Assembly (NCBI RefSeq): GCF_022524485.1
Contig: NZ_JAKXMK010000040.1
Span: forward strand, 44,649 to 108,648
Length of the DNA: 64,000 bases
Direction of reading: 5' to 3'
From: Pseudonocardia alaniniphila
Lineage (GTDB): Bacteria > Actinomycetota > Actinomycetes > Mycobacteriales > Pseudonocardiaceae
Position 1 is the stretch's first letter, and each line of letters begins with the position of its first letter. The notes under the pieces were generated by a model that had not been told where the DNA came from, ran no database searches, and was given only the letters and a program-made list of their open reading frames with translations. Position numbers and translations under genes: made by a program. Of the stretch, positions 35,873 through 45,120 are shown piece by piece.

Positions 35873-36892
35873 CTACTGCGGGGTCGGCGTCGTGCCGAAG
35901 GGGACCTTCGTCCAGGTCAGCACCTGCGGGTCGCCCGGTTGGACGGTGACGCGGAGGTAGTTGTTCACGCCGTTCGAGCCGTCGACGGTGATCCGGGTCA
36001 GGTTGGGCGCCGGGGTCGTGACGCCGTACAAGCTCAGCCACGGCGACCCGGGCGCGAGGGGGTTGTCGGAGTTGTAGACGTGACTGTCGCCGTTGAAGAG
36101 GTACACCGGGCCATCGAAGTCGGCTGAGCGCTCGGCGATGGCCCGGATGATCTCCTGGAAGCCGGAGTATGCGGCCAAGCTGGGGTTGGGGACGGTCGGG
36201 TCGAACATGTCGGCCTGCATCAGCAGAGCGACGGCGCGCTGCCCACGAGCGTGGTCGAAGGTCTCGCTGATCAGGTCGAGGGTCGCCGCGGTGCGCTGCT
36301 GCACCTCGGCCGTCTGCTCCGGGGTCGGCGCGGTCTGCCCGGTCCAGGGGGCGAGATCGTTGTTGCTGCCAACGACGTGCAGCACGGCGAACGAGACTCC
36401 GGCGCGGTCGTAGGACACGTTCTCCGGAAAGCCTCGATCGGCTTGCGAGTGCACGGCAACGCTCTGGCCGCCGAGTGTCTTGCCGGGCTTGGGGAAGAAG
36501 GTCTCGCGCACGGCGTCCAGCCGCTCGAGCGGGTCGAAGCCCCCGTTGTTGGGCCGGTGGCAGTCGGTCCACTCATTGTCGCCCGGGGTGTAGACGAACG
36601 GATCGGCGAATCGATCGAACTGAGCTCGGACCGCGGCGAAGTAATCGTCGCTACAGACCGAGGAGCCGTCCTTGATGTCACCGAGGTGATTGACGATCTG
36701 GACTGCGGGATCGGCGTTGATCTGATCGACCACGCTCGGGAAGTGGGCGATCTGCTCGGCGCCGTAGGGGATGTCGCCGATGACGGCGAAGCCGAAACCG
36801 GCCTTGTCCGGTTGCTGGGCAGCAGCGGTGCCGACGGAGACGGCGGACAACGCGAGGACGAGGGTGGCGCCGACGAGGAATGGACGTCGCAC
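35873..36892 (-). CDS. Exported calcineurin-like metallophosphoesterase
   Basis: This 339-residue protein has a Sec signal peptide (RRPFLVGATLVLALSAVSVG, cleavage near AAA-QQ at about residue 25). The metallophosphatase motifs are FAVIGDIPYG (DxH-like, with Pro at the His position), VNHLGDIKDG (GDxxD-like), YTPGDNEWTDCH (GDNE) and YLFNGDSHVY (GDSH). It should cleave phosphomono- or diesters outside the cell. Just downstream lie an exported nuclease and a phospholipase C, pointing to phosphate scavenging. The gene is transcribed away from them. Confidence 0.8.
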   Translation of the reverse strand: MRRPFLVGATLVLALSAVSVGTAAAQQPDKAGFGFAVIGDIPYGAEQIAHFPSVVDQINADPAVQIVNHLGDIKDGSSVCSDDYFAAVRAQFDRFADPFVYTPGDNEWTDCHRPNNGGFDPLERLDAVRETFFPKPGKTLGGQSVAVHSQADRGFPENVSYDRAGVSFAVLHVVGSNNDLAPWTGQTAPTPEQTAEVQQRTAATLDLISETFDHARGQRAVALLMQADMFDPTVPNPSLAAYSGFQEIIRAIAERSADFDGPVYLFNGDSHVYNSDNPLAPGSPWLSLYGVTTPAPNLTRITVDGSNGVNNYLRVTVQPGDPQVLTWTKVPFGTTPTPQ

Positions 36893-37165
36893 GGGGAGCT
36901 CCAGTCATTGGTCGGGCACGCTGGTAATCCCGACCGTGTGGGGAAATGCGGATACCGCGCTCGGGGCAGCGCGGCCGACCGAACGCGGAGGCCAGGCCGC
37001 GGACGATGCGGCGCGACGCTATCCACGGGAGTTGAACCCGGAGTGACCGTAGATCAACAGATTGACTCTTCGGGGCACGGGGAGCCGGCGTGCTGCCGGC
37101 CGACTCCGGGGCCGATGTTCAGAAGGCCGCGCGGAGGCACCCCGAGTGCACCGGTGGGCACTCGG

Positions 37166-37381
37166 GTGGTGATCAGCTCTGACGCGGGCACCGCCCCGGT
37201 CGAGCCGCTCGACGAGCTGTCAAAGGCCGTGGTCCTCACGGGCGCCGGGTCCGGGATCGGGGCGGCGACGGCACACAGGTCGGCCGTCGAGGTAGCGACA
37301 GTGGTCGCCGTCGGGCGTACCGCACGGAAGCTGCAGAAGACTGCCACGGTCGGGGTGGGAAGGAGGCGAATCCTCCGATAG
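37166..37381 (+). pseudogene. Short-chain dehydrogenase N-terminal fragment
   Basis: A 71-codon frame contains ELSKAVVLTGAGSGIGAATA, the TGxxxGIG cofactor motif, then TVVAVGRTARKLQKTA, the second strand of an SDR Rossmann fold. It then goes off-pattern (VGVGRRRILR) and stops. The catalytic Ser/Tyr/Lys region is absent. It is probably a truncated gene. The remainder of the gap 36893-37465 is upstream sequence for the phosphoesterase and nuclease genes; TTTCACCCATG at about 37440-37450 loosely resembles a PHO box. Confidence 0.5.
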
Positions 37382-37465
37382 CGGCGGCTGGCCGAAACCT
37401 CAACCTTGATCTTCGCGACACACGGAAGACGCTTCGCATTTCACCCATGTGGGTTAGATGCCGCG

Positions 37466-39853
37466 GTGACTTCACTCCGACGCCATACTTGCCGCGCTGT
37501 TGCGGCAATTACTGTCGCGGGCGTTGCCGGGCTGACCGTGTTGGTCGCGCCTGCTTCCGCGGCACCAAGTCCCGGGCCAGTCATCGCCGAGGTCTATGGC
37601 GGTGGTGGCAACTCCGGTACAACCCTGACCCGGGACTTCATCGAACTGTCGACGGCGGGCACCACCCCCACCGGCGTCGCCGACATGAGCGTGCAGTACC
37701 TGCCGGGCTCGCCCAGCGGGAGCAGCCGCTGGCAGTCCACCCCACTGTCCGGTTCGGTGAACCCCGGTGCGCGCCTCCTCGTCGCCGAGGCGGCGGGGGG
37801 CGGAGGCACGGTCGAGCTGCCCACCCCCGATGTGACCGGGTCGATCAACATGTCCGCCACGACCGGCACGGTGGCGCTCGTCAACGGAACCACCCCGTTG
37901 ACCTGCCTGACCGCCGCTGACTGCGCAGCCGACTCGCGGGTCGTCGACCTCGTCGGTTACGGCAGCGCGGTGGTGCGGGAAACCAACCCGGCGCCGGCGC
38001 CGAGCGCCACCACGTCGGTCTTCCGCGCCACATCGATCGACACCGACGACAACGCGGCCGACTTCGTCGCAGGTCCGCCCACTCCCCAGAACACTGCCGG
38101 CGGGGAGGCCGGCGGCCCGAGCGATGCGACCGACGCGCGCATCCGCGATGTGCAGGGCACGACCCGGATATCGCCGCTGGTCGGCAAATCCGTGCGGGTT
38201 CCCGGCATCGTCACCGCCACGAGAGGGTTCGGCTCCTCACGCGGGTTCTGGATCCAGGACCCTCAACCTGACAACGATCCCCGCACAAGCGAGGGCCTTC
38301 TGGTGTTCACCGGCTCCGTGACGCCGACGGTCGCGGTCGGCGATGCCGTCACCGTCACCGGCACGGTGGCCGAGTACCGCCCCGAGTCGGGCTACCAGAC
38401 GACCACCGAACTCACCGGCCCCACGTGGACCACCGAGTCAGGCGGCCACGAGTTGCCCGAACCGGTGGTGATCACCCAGAACACGGTGCCCGGCGAATAC
38501 GTCCCGCAGCCTGGCGGCAGCATCGTATCCCTGCCGCTGGAGCCCTCGAAGTACGCATTGGACTTCTGGGAGGCCCACGAAGGCGAGCTGGTCAGCGTCG
38601 CCGACGTGCGCGCCGTCAGCGGCACCACGGCCTTCGACGAGGTGCTCGTGACCACCAAACCGAACGAGCACCCCAGCGCACGCGGTGGTTCGGTGTATCT
38701 CGGCTATGACCAGACCAACACCGGCATCGTCAAGGTCCAGTCGCTGATCCCGTTCTCGCAGCGGCCGTTCCCGCAGGCCAATACCGGTGACGTCCTCACC
38801 GGCATCACCTCGGGCCCGGTCGAGTACAGCCAGTTCGGCGGCTACACCATCCAGGCCTCGATCCTCGGCGAGCTCAAGGACAACGGCCTCGCGCGTGAGG
38901 TCACCCGCAAGCAGAACAATGGCGAGCTCACGGTGGCCACCTACAACGTGGAGAACCTTTCAGCCGTCGACGACCAGGCGAAGTTCGACGGGCTGGCCCA
39001 CGGCATCACCGACAACCTCGCGTCTCCGGACATCGTGACTCTGGAGGAGATCCAGGACGACAACGGCCCGGCCGGCACGAGCGACGGCGTGGTCGCGGCC
39101 GACCAGACGCTGAAGCGCTTCGTCGACGCGATCGTGGCCGCGGGCGGGCCGCGCTACGAATGGCGGCAGATCGACCCGCAGGACATGACCGACGGTGGTG
39201 AGCCGGGTGGCAACATCCGGGTCGGCTTTCTGTTCGACCCGAAGCGGGTGTCGTTCGTGGACCGTCCAGGTGGCGACGCCACGACCGCGGTCGACGTGGT
39301 GATGGACGAGAAGGCCAAGAATCCGCACCTGTCTATCTCACCCGGCAGGGTCGACCCGGCCAACCCGGCATGGCAGACCAGCCGCAAGCCGCTGGCCGGC
39401 GAATTCGTCTTCCACGGGAAGACGGTGTTCATCATCGCGAACCACTTCGCCTCGAAGGGCGGCGACCAGCCGACCCACGGCATCAACCAGCCGCCGGTCC
39501 GCAGCTCCGAGGTGCAGCGTGTGCAACAGGCCACCGTCCTACGTGGCTTCATCGACAAGCTGCTCGCGGCCGATCCCAACGCCAGCCTCGTGGTGGCCGG
39601 CGATCTCAACGACTACCAGTTCTCCCCGACGCTGCAGGTCCTCACCCAAGGCGGCGCGCTGACGGCGTTGATCAACACTCTGCCGGAGAACGAGCGCTAC
39701 AGCTACGTCTTCGACGGCAACTCGCAGGTGCTGGACCACATCCTGGTCTCGAAGGGACTGAAGAAGGTCGGCTACGACGTGGTGCACATCAACTCCGAGT
39801 TCGCCCAACAGTCGAGCGACCACGACCCGCAGATCGTGCAATTCCATCCGTAA
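37466..39853 (+). CDS. ExeM/NucH-family extracellular endonuclease
   Basis: A 795-residue exported nuclease. It has a signal peptide (CRAVAAITVAGVAGLTVLVA, PASAA cleavage) and a lamin-tail domain (about 35-180: PVIAEVYGGGGNSGTTLTRD). An OB-like domain (about 225-430) follows, then a C-terminal endonuclease/exonuclease/phosphatase domain starting at LTVATYNVENLSAVDDQAKF, with IVTLEEIQDDNGP, IIANHFASKGGD, LVVAGDLNDYQFSP and QSSDHDPQIV. All of the Mg-dependent catalytic motifs are present. The start is taken as GTG 37466 for a normal signal peptide; TTG 37406 is an alternative. It degrades external DNA, releasing phosphate and nucleotides. Confidence 0.88.
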   Translation: MTSLRRHTCRAVAAITVAGVAGLTVLVAPASAAPSPGPVIAEVYGGGGNSGTTLTRDFIELSTAGTTPTGVADMSVQYLPGSPSGSSRWQSTPLSGSVNPGARLLVAEAAGGGGTVELPTPDVTGSINMSATTGTVALVNGTTPLTCLTAADCAADSRVVDLVGYGSAVVRETNPAPAPSATTSVFRATSIDTDDNAADFVAGPPTPQNTAGGEAGGPSDATDARIRDVQGTTRISPLVGKSVRVPGIVTATRGFGSSRGFWIQDPQPDNDPRTSEGLLVFTGSVTPTVAVGDAVTVTGTVAEYRPESGYQTTTELTGPTWTTESGGHELPEPVVITQNTVPGEYVPQPGGSIVSLPLEPSKYALDFWEAHEGELVSVADVRAVSGTTAFDEVLVTTKPNEHPSARGGSVYLGYDQTNTGIVKVQSLIPFSQRPFPQANTGDVLTGITSGPVEYSQFGGYTIQASILGELKDNGLAREVTRKQNNGELTVATYNVENLSAVDDQAKFDGLAHGITDNLASPDIVTLEEIQDDNGPAGTSDGVVAADQTLKRFVDAIVAAGGPRYEWRQIDPQDMTDGGEPGGNIRVGFLFDPKRVSFVDRPGGDATTAVDVVMDEKAKNPHLSISPGRVDPANPAWQTSRKPLAGEFVFHGKTVFIIANHFASKGGDQPTHGINQPPVRSSEVQRVQQATVLRGFIDKLLAADPNASLVVAGDLNDYQFSPTLQVLTQGGALTALINTLPENERYSYVFDGNSQVLDHILVSKGLKKVGYDVVHINSEFAQQSSDHDPQIVQFHP

Positions 39854-39876
39854 CAAGAGATGAGTTAATTCCCGAA

Positions 39877-39913
39877 GGCCACCTTGGTTGCGGTGAACGC
39901 GACCAAGGTGGCC
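39877..39913. terminator. Hairpin terminator after the nuclease gene
   Basis: GGCCACCTTGGTTGCG pairs with CGCGACCAAGGTGGCC across a 5-base loop (one G-T pair), 24 bases after the nuclease stop. It separates this gene from the phospholipase C gene. The following 260 bases up to 40174 hold the phospholipase promoter; no firm boxes were identified. Confidence 0.7.
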
Positions 39914-40174
39914 ACAGCACCACCACAGTCGCCTGCAGCCGTGTTTGCCCAGTTCATACCGTACGAATCGGACCGTTTTCGGCTGCGGCCCGGCTACCTC
40001 ATAACTCCCTGGATGGTGTCCGTATGTAACAACTCTCACTGCAGGTAACGGATGTTAAGACATCTAGGTTTTGCGCACTCGGCAATTTATGGGTCGGATT
40101 CCGGACACTCGGGAGCAAGATCGCAGCACCAGTGTCTCGAGGCGCATCCCCGAACCTGGAGAGTCCCCCGAATT

Positions 40175-42337
40175 ATGTCCACATTGTCCCGCAGAAACTT
40201 CCTCGGCACCGCCGCGACCGTCGCTGGTGCGGCCGCCATCGGTGCCGCGCTCCCCGGCGTGAGTGCCGCCGCGACTCCCACGCAGAACAAGCCCGCGCCG
40301 GCCGGCCAGAAGCACGGCGACATACGCGACATCAAGCACGTCGTCGTGATCATGCAGGAGAACCGCAGCTTCGACCACTACTTCGGCGCCCTCAAGGGCG
40401 TGCGAGGGTTCGGTGACCGGTCGACGATCCAGCTGCCGGGCGGCAAGTCCGTCTGGGAGCAGCCGAAGACGCCTACCGCAGGGGCCGAGACTCAGTACCC
40501 GTGGCGGCTGAGCGGGGCGAAGTCCTGGAGCGGCGCGACCCCGCCGAGCGCCGAGCTCGGCGCCGCCAACTACGGCGGCACCAGCCACGGTTGGGCCGAC
40601 CAGCACGGCGCCTGGTACGGCGGCCTCATGAACGGCTGGTATTCCGCCAAGGGCGGCCCGACCACCCTCGGCTACCTGGACCGCAAGGACCTTCCGTTCC
40701 ACTACGCCCTCGCGGACGCCTACACCGTCGGTGACGCGTACCACTGCTCCGTGCTCAGCGCGACCGGCCCGAACCGCACCTTCCTGTGGAGCGGGACGAT
40801 CAACGCTGACAAGAAGCACGGCAGCTTCACCGCCAACGACGGCGGCGACGAGCGTGGCAAGTTCCTGCCATGGGAGTCCTACGGCGAGACGCTCCAGAAG
40901 GCCGGCGTCAGCTGGCGGGTATACCAGTGCGCCGACGACTACGGCGACAACGGCCTCGAGTACTTCGACACCTTCGCCAAGCTCGACCCCACCCAGGGCG
41001 GCAAGGCCGCTCCGGGCGACGTCTACTACGAGAACGGCGTCAAGAACGTCCCCGAGCCGGTCACCGGACTCGCGGGCAACGCCGACAACATCAACGCCGC
41101 GATCCGTGCCGACGTGCTCAACGGCACGCTGCCGCAGGTCAGCTGGGTCGTCAACAACCAGTTCTTCTCCGAGCACCCGGTCACGGCCCCGAGCAACGGC
41201 GCATACTTCCTCCGCGGCGTCCTGGCGGCCCTCAACGCCGACCCGGATGTCTTCAACTCGACCTTGGTGATCGTCAACTATGACGAGAACGACGGCCAGT
41301 TCGACCACGTCCCGCCGCCCATGCCTGCGCCTGGCGAGGCGGACGAGTTCGTCTCCGGCACGCTCGCCTCGTCCGGGGTCACCGCTCCCCTCCCGGTCGG
41401 CCTCGGATTCCGTGTGCCGCTGCTGCTCATCTCGCCCTGGACCCGCGGCGGTTGGGTGACCTCCGAGGTGTCCGACCACACGTCGATCATCCAGTTCATC
41501 GAGAAGTGGACCAACGGGCTCGGTACACCGGCCGTCTGTCCCAACATCAGCGACTGGCGCCGCAAGGTTTGCGGTGACCTCACCAGTGCCTTCGACTTCG
41601 CGTCGCCGGTCTACGGTCTGCCCAACCTGCCGGACACCGGGGAGCTCGTCCCCGAGACGAAGTACACCCCGCTGCCGGGCGACAACAAGATGCCCACCCA
41701 GGAGGCGGGCACCAAGTCTGCCCGCCCGCTGCCCTACCAGCCCAACGCCAACCTGACCGGGTTCGCCGACGGTGTGGTGAAACTGCAGTTCAGCAACGAT
41801 GCCCCCTTCGTCACCAAGGCGAGTCAGTTCGCCGTCTACAACAATCAGGGCGGCTTCCCGACGCTGGCGCAGTACCCGGCCAAGTTCCCGGGTCAGTACA
41901 CCGTCGCCGCCAAGGCGACCGCCACCGGCACCGGCCCCATCGGCTCCGCCGGCGGCGACACCGCGTACGACCTGACCATCACCGGTCCGAACCGGTTCCT
42001 GCGTCGCTTCATCGGCGACATCGCCACCGTCGGCAAGGACCTCGTCGTCGAGGCGAGCTACTACGACGGCAAGTCGACCGCACGCCCGAAGCTGAAGCTG
42101 TGGTTGTTCAACAACGGCGCCTCGCCCGTGGAGTTCACCATCACGCGCAATCGCTACATCTCCGGCGCACCGGAGAAGGTGAAGGTTGCCGCGCACAGCA
42201 AGGAGGCGTGGGCGGTCAGCCCGCTGGGGGTCAGCGGCGGCTGGTACGACGTGACCGTCACGGTCGACAGCGACCACGCCTGGTCGCAGCGGTTCGTCGG
42301 CCACCTGGAGACCGGCGAGGCCAGCGTCACGGGCTGA
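40175..42337 (+). CDS. Phosphocholine-specific phospholipase C, Tat-exported
   Basis: This 720-residue protein has a twin-arginine signal (LSRRNFLGTAATVAGAAAIG). It is followed by the bacterial PLC/acid phosphatase-type domain (IKHVVVIMQENRSFDHYFGA; GTSHGWADQHGAWYGG; NRTFLWSGT; IVNYDENDGQFDHVPPP) and two C-terminal DUF756 beta domains (ARPLPYQPNANLTG; FVGHLETGE). It hydrolyses phosphatidylcholine or sphingomyelin outside the cytoplasm. The start at 40175 puts the RR motif at residues 6-7. The length matches the family. With the neighbouring nuclease and phosphoesterase it forms a secreted phosphate-acquisition set. Confidence 0.9.
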   Translation: MSTLSRRNFLGTAATVAGAAAIGAALPGVSAAATPTQNKPAPAGQKHGDIRDIKHVVVIMQENRSFDHYFGALKGVRGFGDRSTIQLPGGKSVWEQPKTPTAGAETQYPWRLSGAKSWSGATPPSAELGAANYGGTSHGWADQHGAWYGGLMNGWYSAKGGPTTLGYLDRKDLPFHYALADAYTVGDAYHCSVLSATGPNRTFLWSGTINADKKHGSFTANDGGDERGKFLPWESYGETLQKAGVSWRVYQCADDYGDNGLEYFDTFAKLDPTQGGKAAPGDVYYENGVKNVPEPVTGLAGNADNINAAIRADVLNGTLPQVSWVVNNQFFSEHPVTAPSNGAYFLRGVLAALNADPDVFNSTLVIVNYDENDGQFDHVPPPMPAPGEADEFVSGTLASSGVTAPLPVGLGFRVPLLLISPWTRGGWVTSEVSDHTSIIQFIEKWTNGLGTPAVCPNISDWRRKVCGDLTSAFDFASPVYGLPNLPDTGELVPETKYTPLPGDNKMPTQEAGTKSARPLPYQPNANLTGFADGVVKLQFSNDAPFVTKASQFAVYNNQGGFPTLAQYPAKFPGQYTVAAKATATGTGPIGSAGGDTAYDLTITGPNRFLRRFIGDIATVGKDLVVEASYYDGKSTARPKLKLWLFNNGASPVEFTITRNRYISGAPEKVKVAAHSKEAWAVSPLGVSGGWYDVTVTVDSDHAWSQRFVGHLETGEASVTG

Positions 42338-42484
42338 GCCGCCCGGCATCGTCAGTCGGTTGCGGCGTAGCGGCTTGAACGAGGCGGAGGGCCTCCAGGC
42401 GGAGTGGGTGTGTGACGCACCCACTCGAACCCGAGAGGCCCTCCGTGAATCTCCCCTGTCAGAAGGCTGCCGGTTGCCAAGTCC

Positions 42485-42865
42485 TCACGCTCTCATGGCC
42501 GGTTGGAACAGCTCGATCAGGTTTCCAGCAGGGTCGGCGAGCAATATCTGGCGGCCCCCGGGGCCGCTGACGAGATCGCTGCGGAAGCACACGCCGGCGT
42601 CGCGGAGCGGGGCGACGGCGGCGTCGAGGTCGTCGACGACGAGGTGGATGCGGTTGCGGCCGGAGGTCGCGGAGTCCGCGGGCGTGGCGCGGGCGCCGGA
42701 GCTGGCGGGGCCGGACAACAGCAGCCGCAGCCGACCGCGGATCACGTCGGCGAACGCAGGCGCGGCACTGATGTTCACCTCGAAGCCGAGGTGAGTGGTG
42801 TAGAAGTCGATCGCCTCCTGAACGTCCTGGACGATATAGCGGACGCTCACAAACTCGTCGGCCAT
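42485..42865 (-). CDS. VOC-family (glyoxalase/bleomycin-resistance fold) protein
   Basis: A 126-residue protein with paired beta-alpha-beta3 modules: VSVRYIVQDVQEAIDFYTTH, IHLVVDDLDAAVAPLRDAGV and LADPAGNLIELFQP. VOC proteins include glyoxalases, dioxygenases and drug-binding proteins; metal ligands could be the His in RIHLVV and the Glu in NLIELF. It lacks the vicinal Cys pair of ArsI C-As lyases. The start at 42865 has AGGAG nine bases upstream. It lies 11 bases after the ArsR-ArsC fusion gene and is probably in its operon. Confidence 0.8.
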   Translation of the reverse strand: MADEFVSVRYIVQDVQEAIDFYTTHLGFEVNISAAPAFADVIRGRLRLLLSGPASSGARATPADSATSGRNRIHLVVDDLDAAVAPLRDAGVCFRSDLVSGPGGRQILLADPAGNLIELFQPAMRA

Positions 42866-42876
42866 GACGGATTCTC

Positions 42877-43659
42877 CTAGCGGTGGGTGGCGGCGAGAAC
42901 GGGCAGCAGATGCCTCACGCGGGTATCGACCTCGGCCGCGGTGCGCCGGAAGGCGGAGTAGGTAGCGTCGTCGGTGCCCTCGGCCGCCGCGGGGTCGGGG
43001 ATGCTCCAATGCCTTCGTCGAGGGATGGCGGACCACTCCGGGCATGCCTCGCGAGCGCGGTCGCACAAGGTGATGACGTGGTCGAACCGCCGATCGACGA
43101 GCGTGTCGATGTGGCGGGGCTGGAATCCGGTTGCGTCGATGCCGAACAGCTCGCGCAACACTCGGACGGTGTTGGCATGCAGCGCCCGCCTGGGTCGGGT
43201 CCCGGCACTGGCTACCGTCACGGCGCCGCCGGTCCGCCGGCGCAAGAGTGCCTCGGCCATGGGTGAGCGAGAGCCGTTACCGGTGCACACGAACAACACC
43301 GCGACCGATCCAGCCGGCCGACCTGCCGGTGGCACATCGGATTGTCCGGCGTCTCGACGCAGTGCCGGGTGCAGTGCGGCGCCGCTCTCGGCCAGTGCCT
43401 GCGCGCATCGGTCCAGGTCCAGGTGGTAGTAGCTGTCGCGGCCGTCGTAGCTGCTGCGAGTCGCGCTGACCAGCCCCGCATTTCGCAGCAGCCGCAGGTG
43501 GTAGGAGGTCAGGTTCTGCGGCTGGGCGATGTGGGCGGCCAGTTCGCGAACCCGATGATCGCCGTCGGCGAGTGTGGCGAGGAGCTGCCACCGCAGCGGG
43601 TGGGCGGCCAGCTGGAGAAACTCTGGTGGCGTCTTCGCCCCGGGCCGCTCCATTGACAT
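42877..43659 (-). CDS. ArsR regulator fused to arsenate-reductase-type LMW phosphatase (ArsR-ArsC)
   Basis: A 260-residue two-domain protein. Residues 1-95 are an ArsR winged helix (LQLAAHPLRWQLLATLADGD; AQPQNLTSYHLRLLRNAGLV). Residues 115-260 are a low-molecular-weight phosphatase / arsenate-reductase domain with the P-loop VLFVCTGNGSRSPMAEALL (C-x5-R-S) and the Asp loop WSIPDP. The usual ArsR CVC As(III) box is absent. The fusion joins sensing and arsenate or phosphoprotein chemistry in one chain. Upstream is a perfect ATCAA-N6-TTGAT operator and a divergent APC permease. Confidence 0.85.
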   Translation of the reverse strand: MSMERPGAKTPPEFLQLAAHPLRWQLLATLADGDHRVRELAAHIAQPQNLTSYHLRLLRNAGLVSATRSSYDGRDSYYHLDLDRCAQALAESGAALHPALRRDAGQSDVPPAGRPAGSVAVLFVCTGNGSRSPMAEALLRRRTGGAVTVASAGTRPRRALHANTVRVLRELFGIDATGFQPRHIDTLVDRRFDHVITLCDRAREACPEWSAIPRRRHWSIPDPAAAEGTDDATYSAFRRTAAEVDTRVRHLLPVLAATHR

Positions 43660-43689
43660 GTCAGGAAGCTACATCAGCCTGGCTTGATA

Positions 43690-43707
43690 CATCAATTCTG
43701 TTTGATG
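43690..43707. promoter_or_regulatory. ArsR-type operator
   Basis: CATCAA-TTCTGT-TTGATG is a perfect inverted repeat with the classical ArsR/SmtB spacing. It lies 31 bases upstream of the ArsR-ArsC start and 69 bases upstream of the permease start. A half-site TTGAT sits just to its left at 43684-43688. It probably controls both divergent units. Confidence 0.75.
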
Positions 43708-43775
43708 GATTGCGCTCGCTTCACCTAGTGTCCAGAGCGTCGTTGTCGGCGTGGCAAGCGGTGGCGGGGGTGGCG

Positions 43776-45044
43776 ATGACGGGTGAGCCCGCCTTGGTGC
43801 GGCGTCTCGGGACGTCTGATGCGGTGGTGATCGGGCTCGGCTCGATGATCGGCGCCGGGGTGTTCTCTGTGTTCGCACCCGCCGCTGCGGCCGCCGGCGG
43901 CGGACTGCTGGTCGGGTTGGTGATCGCTGCGGTGGTGGCGTATTGCAACGCGACAGCGTCAGCGCAGCTGGCCGCGCAGTACCCGACGTCTGGCGGGACG
44001 TATGTGTACGGGCGTGAGCGCCTGGGCGCGTGGCCGGGCTTCCTGGCCGGCTGGGGTTTCGTGATCGGCAAGACCGCAAGCTGCGCGGCGATGGCGTTGA
44101 CCTTCGCCGCCTACGCGGTCCCGCCTACCTGGCAACGGCCCGTGGCGGTCGCGGCGGTGCTCGCGCTGGCTGCGGTGAACTATCGCGGTGTGACCCGGAC
44201 TTCCCGGTTGACCCGGGTGGTGGTCGCGGTGGTCTTGCTCGCGCTGACGGTGGTGGTTGCTACCGGGTTGGTCTGTGGCCATCCCGATCCCGGTTTGCTC
44301 GTCGGTGGATCGGGTCCGGCGGGGACGTACGGGGTGTTGCAGTCGGCCGGGCTGTTGTTCTTCGCGTTCGCCGGCTATGCGCGGATCGCGACGATGGGTG
44401 AGGAGGTGCGCGATCCAGAGCAGACGATCCCGCGGGCGATCGTGCTCGCCCTTGGTGTTGCGGTGGCGATCTACGCTGTGGTCGCTGTGACCGCTCTGCT
44501 GATACTCGGGCCTCATCGGCTGGCTGGGTCGAGCGCCCCGCTGGTCGACGTCGTGGCTGGGGCAGGTGCTGGTTGGGCAGGGTCGATCGTGGCGGCGGGC
44601 GGGGCTGCCGCTGCCCTCGGGGCGCTGCTGGCGCTCATCGCGGGCATCGGGCGCACAACGCTGGCCATGGCCCGTGAAGGCGACCTGCCGCGCTGGCTGG
44701 CCGCAGTGCACCCCAAGTTCCGCGTGCCGCACCGCGCCGAGGTCGTGGTCGCGGTGGTGGTGTCCGTGCTGGTGCTCACGATCGACCTGCGGGGCGCGAT
44801 CGGGTTCTCCTCGTTCGGGGTGCTGCTCTACTACCTTGTCGCCAACATCGCCGCCTTCACCCAAGCGCCCAGCCATCGACGGTTCCCGCGCTGGTTGCAG
44901 GTGCTGGGCGCGCTGGGTTGCCTGCTGCTGGTGGCCACGCTGCCCTGGCAGGCGGTGGCTGTCGGCACCGGCGTGTTCGTGCTCGGCGTTGCCTACCGCG
45001 GGCTGCGGTTGATCACTGCGCGGCGTCGAGCCGCGACAGAGTGA
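43776..45044 (+). CDS. APC-family amino-acid permease
   Basis: A 422-residue transporter with twelve hydrophobic helices. The APC start motif IGLGSMIGAGVFSVFAPA is near residues 17-34, with TSGGTYVYGRERLG and FFAFAGYARIATMGEEVRDP (helix 6/8 region) further on. It should import amino acids or related amines. The start at 43776 gives the normal N-terminus; GTG 43770 is possible. It is divergent from ArsR-ArsC and shares the operator at 43690. That is unusual for an amino-acid permease and suggests a link to the ars-type regulator's signal. Confidence 0.85.
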   Translation: MTGEPALVRRLGTSDAVVIGLGSMIGAGVFSVFAPAAAAAGGGLLVGLVIAAVVAYCNATASAQLAAQYPTSGGTYVYGRERLGAWPGFLAGWGFVIGKTASCAAMALTFAAYAVPPTWQRPVAVAAVLALAAVNYRGVTRTSRLTRVVVAVVLLALTVVVATGLVCGHPDPGLLVGGSGPAGTYGVLQSAGLLFFAFAGYARIATMGEEVRDPEQTIPRAIVLALGVAVAIYAVVAVTALLILGPHRLAGSSAPLVDVVAGAGAGWAGSIVAAGGAAAALGALLALIAGIGRTTLAMAREGDLPRWLAAVHPKFRVPHRAEVVVAVVVSVLVLTIDLRGAIGFSSFGVLLYYLVANIAAFTQAPSHRRFPRWLQVLGALGCLLLVATLPWQAVAVGTGVFVLGVAYRGLRLITARRRAATE

Positions 45045-45120
45045 AGCCCGAGGGATGCTCGCAGCCGTCGCTGCCCTCCGGTGCGACGCCGAACTAGCCT
45101 GCCACCGCCGCCTCGTCCCC

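Noticed and set aside
40064..42424. 786-codon minus-strand frame opposite phospholipase C
   Set aside because: Low-complexity Val/Gly/Arg/Asp composition typical of antisense shadows in high-GC DNA; the plus-strand gene has a Tat signal and family motifs throughout.
42485..42865. VOC protein as an ArsI C-As lyase
   Set aside because: It lies beside ArsR-ArsC but lacks the vicinal cysteines needed for arsenite binding.
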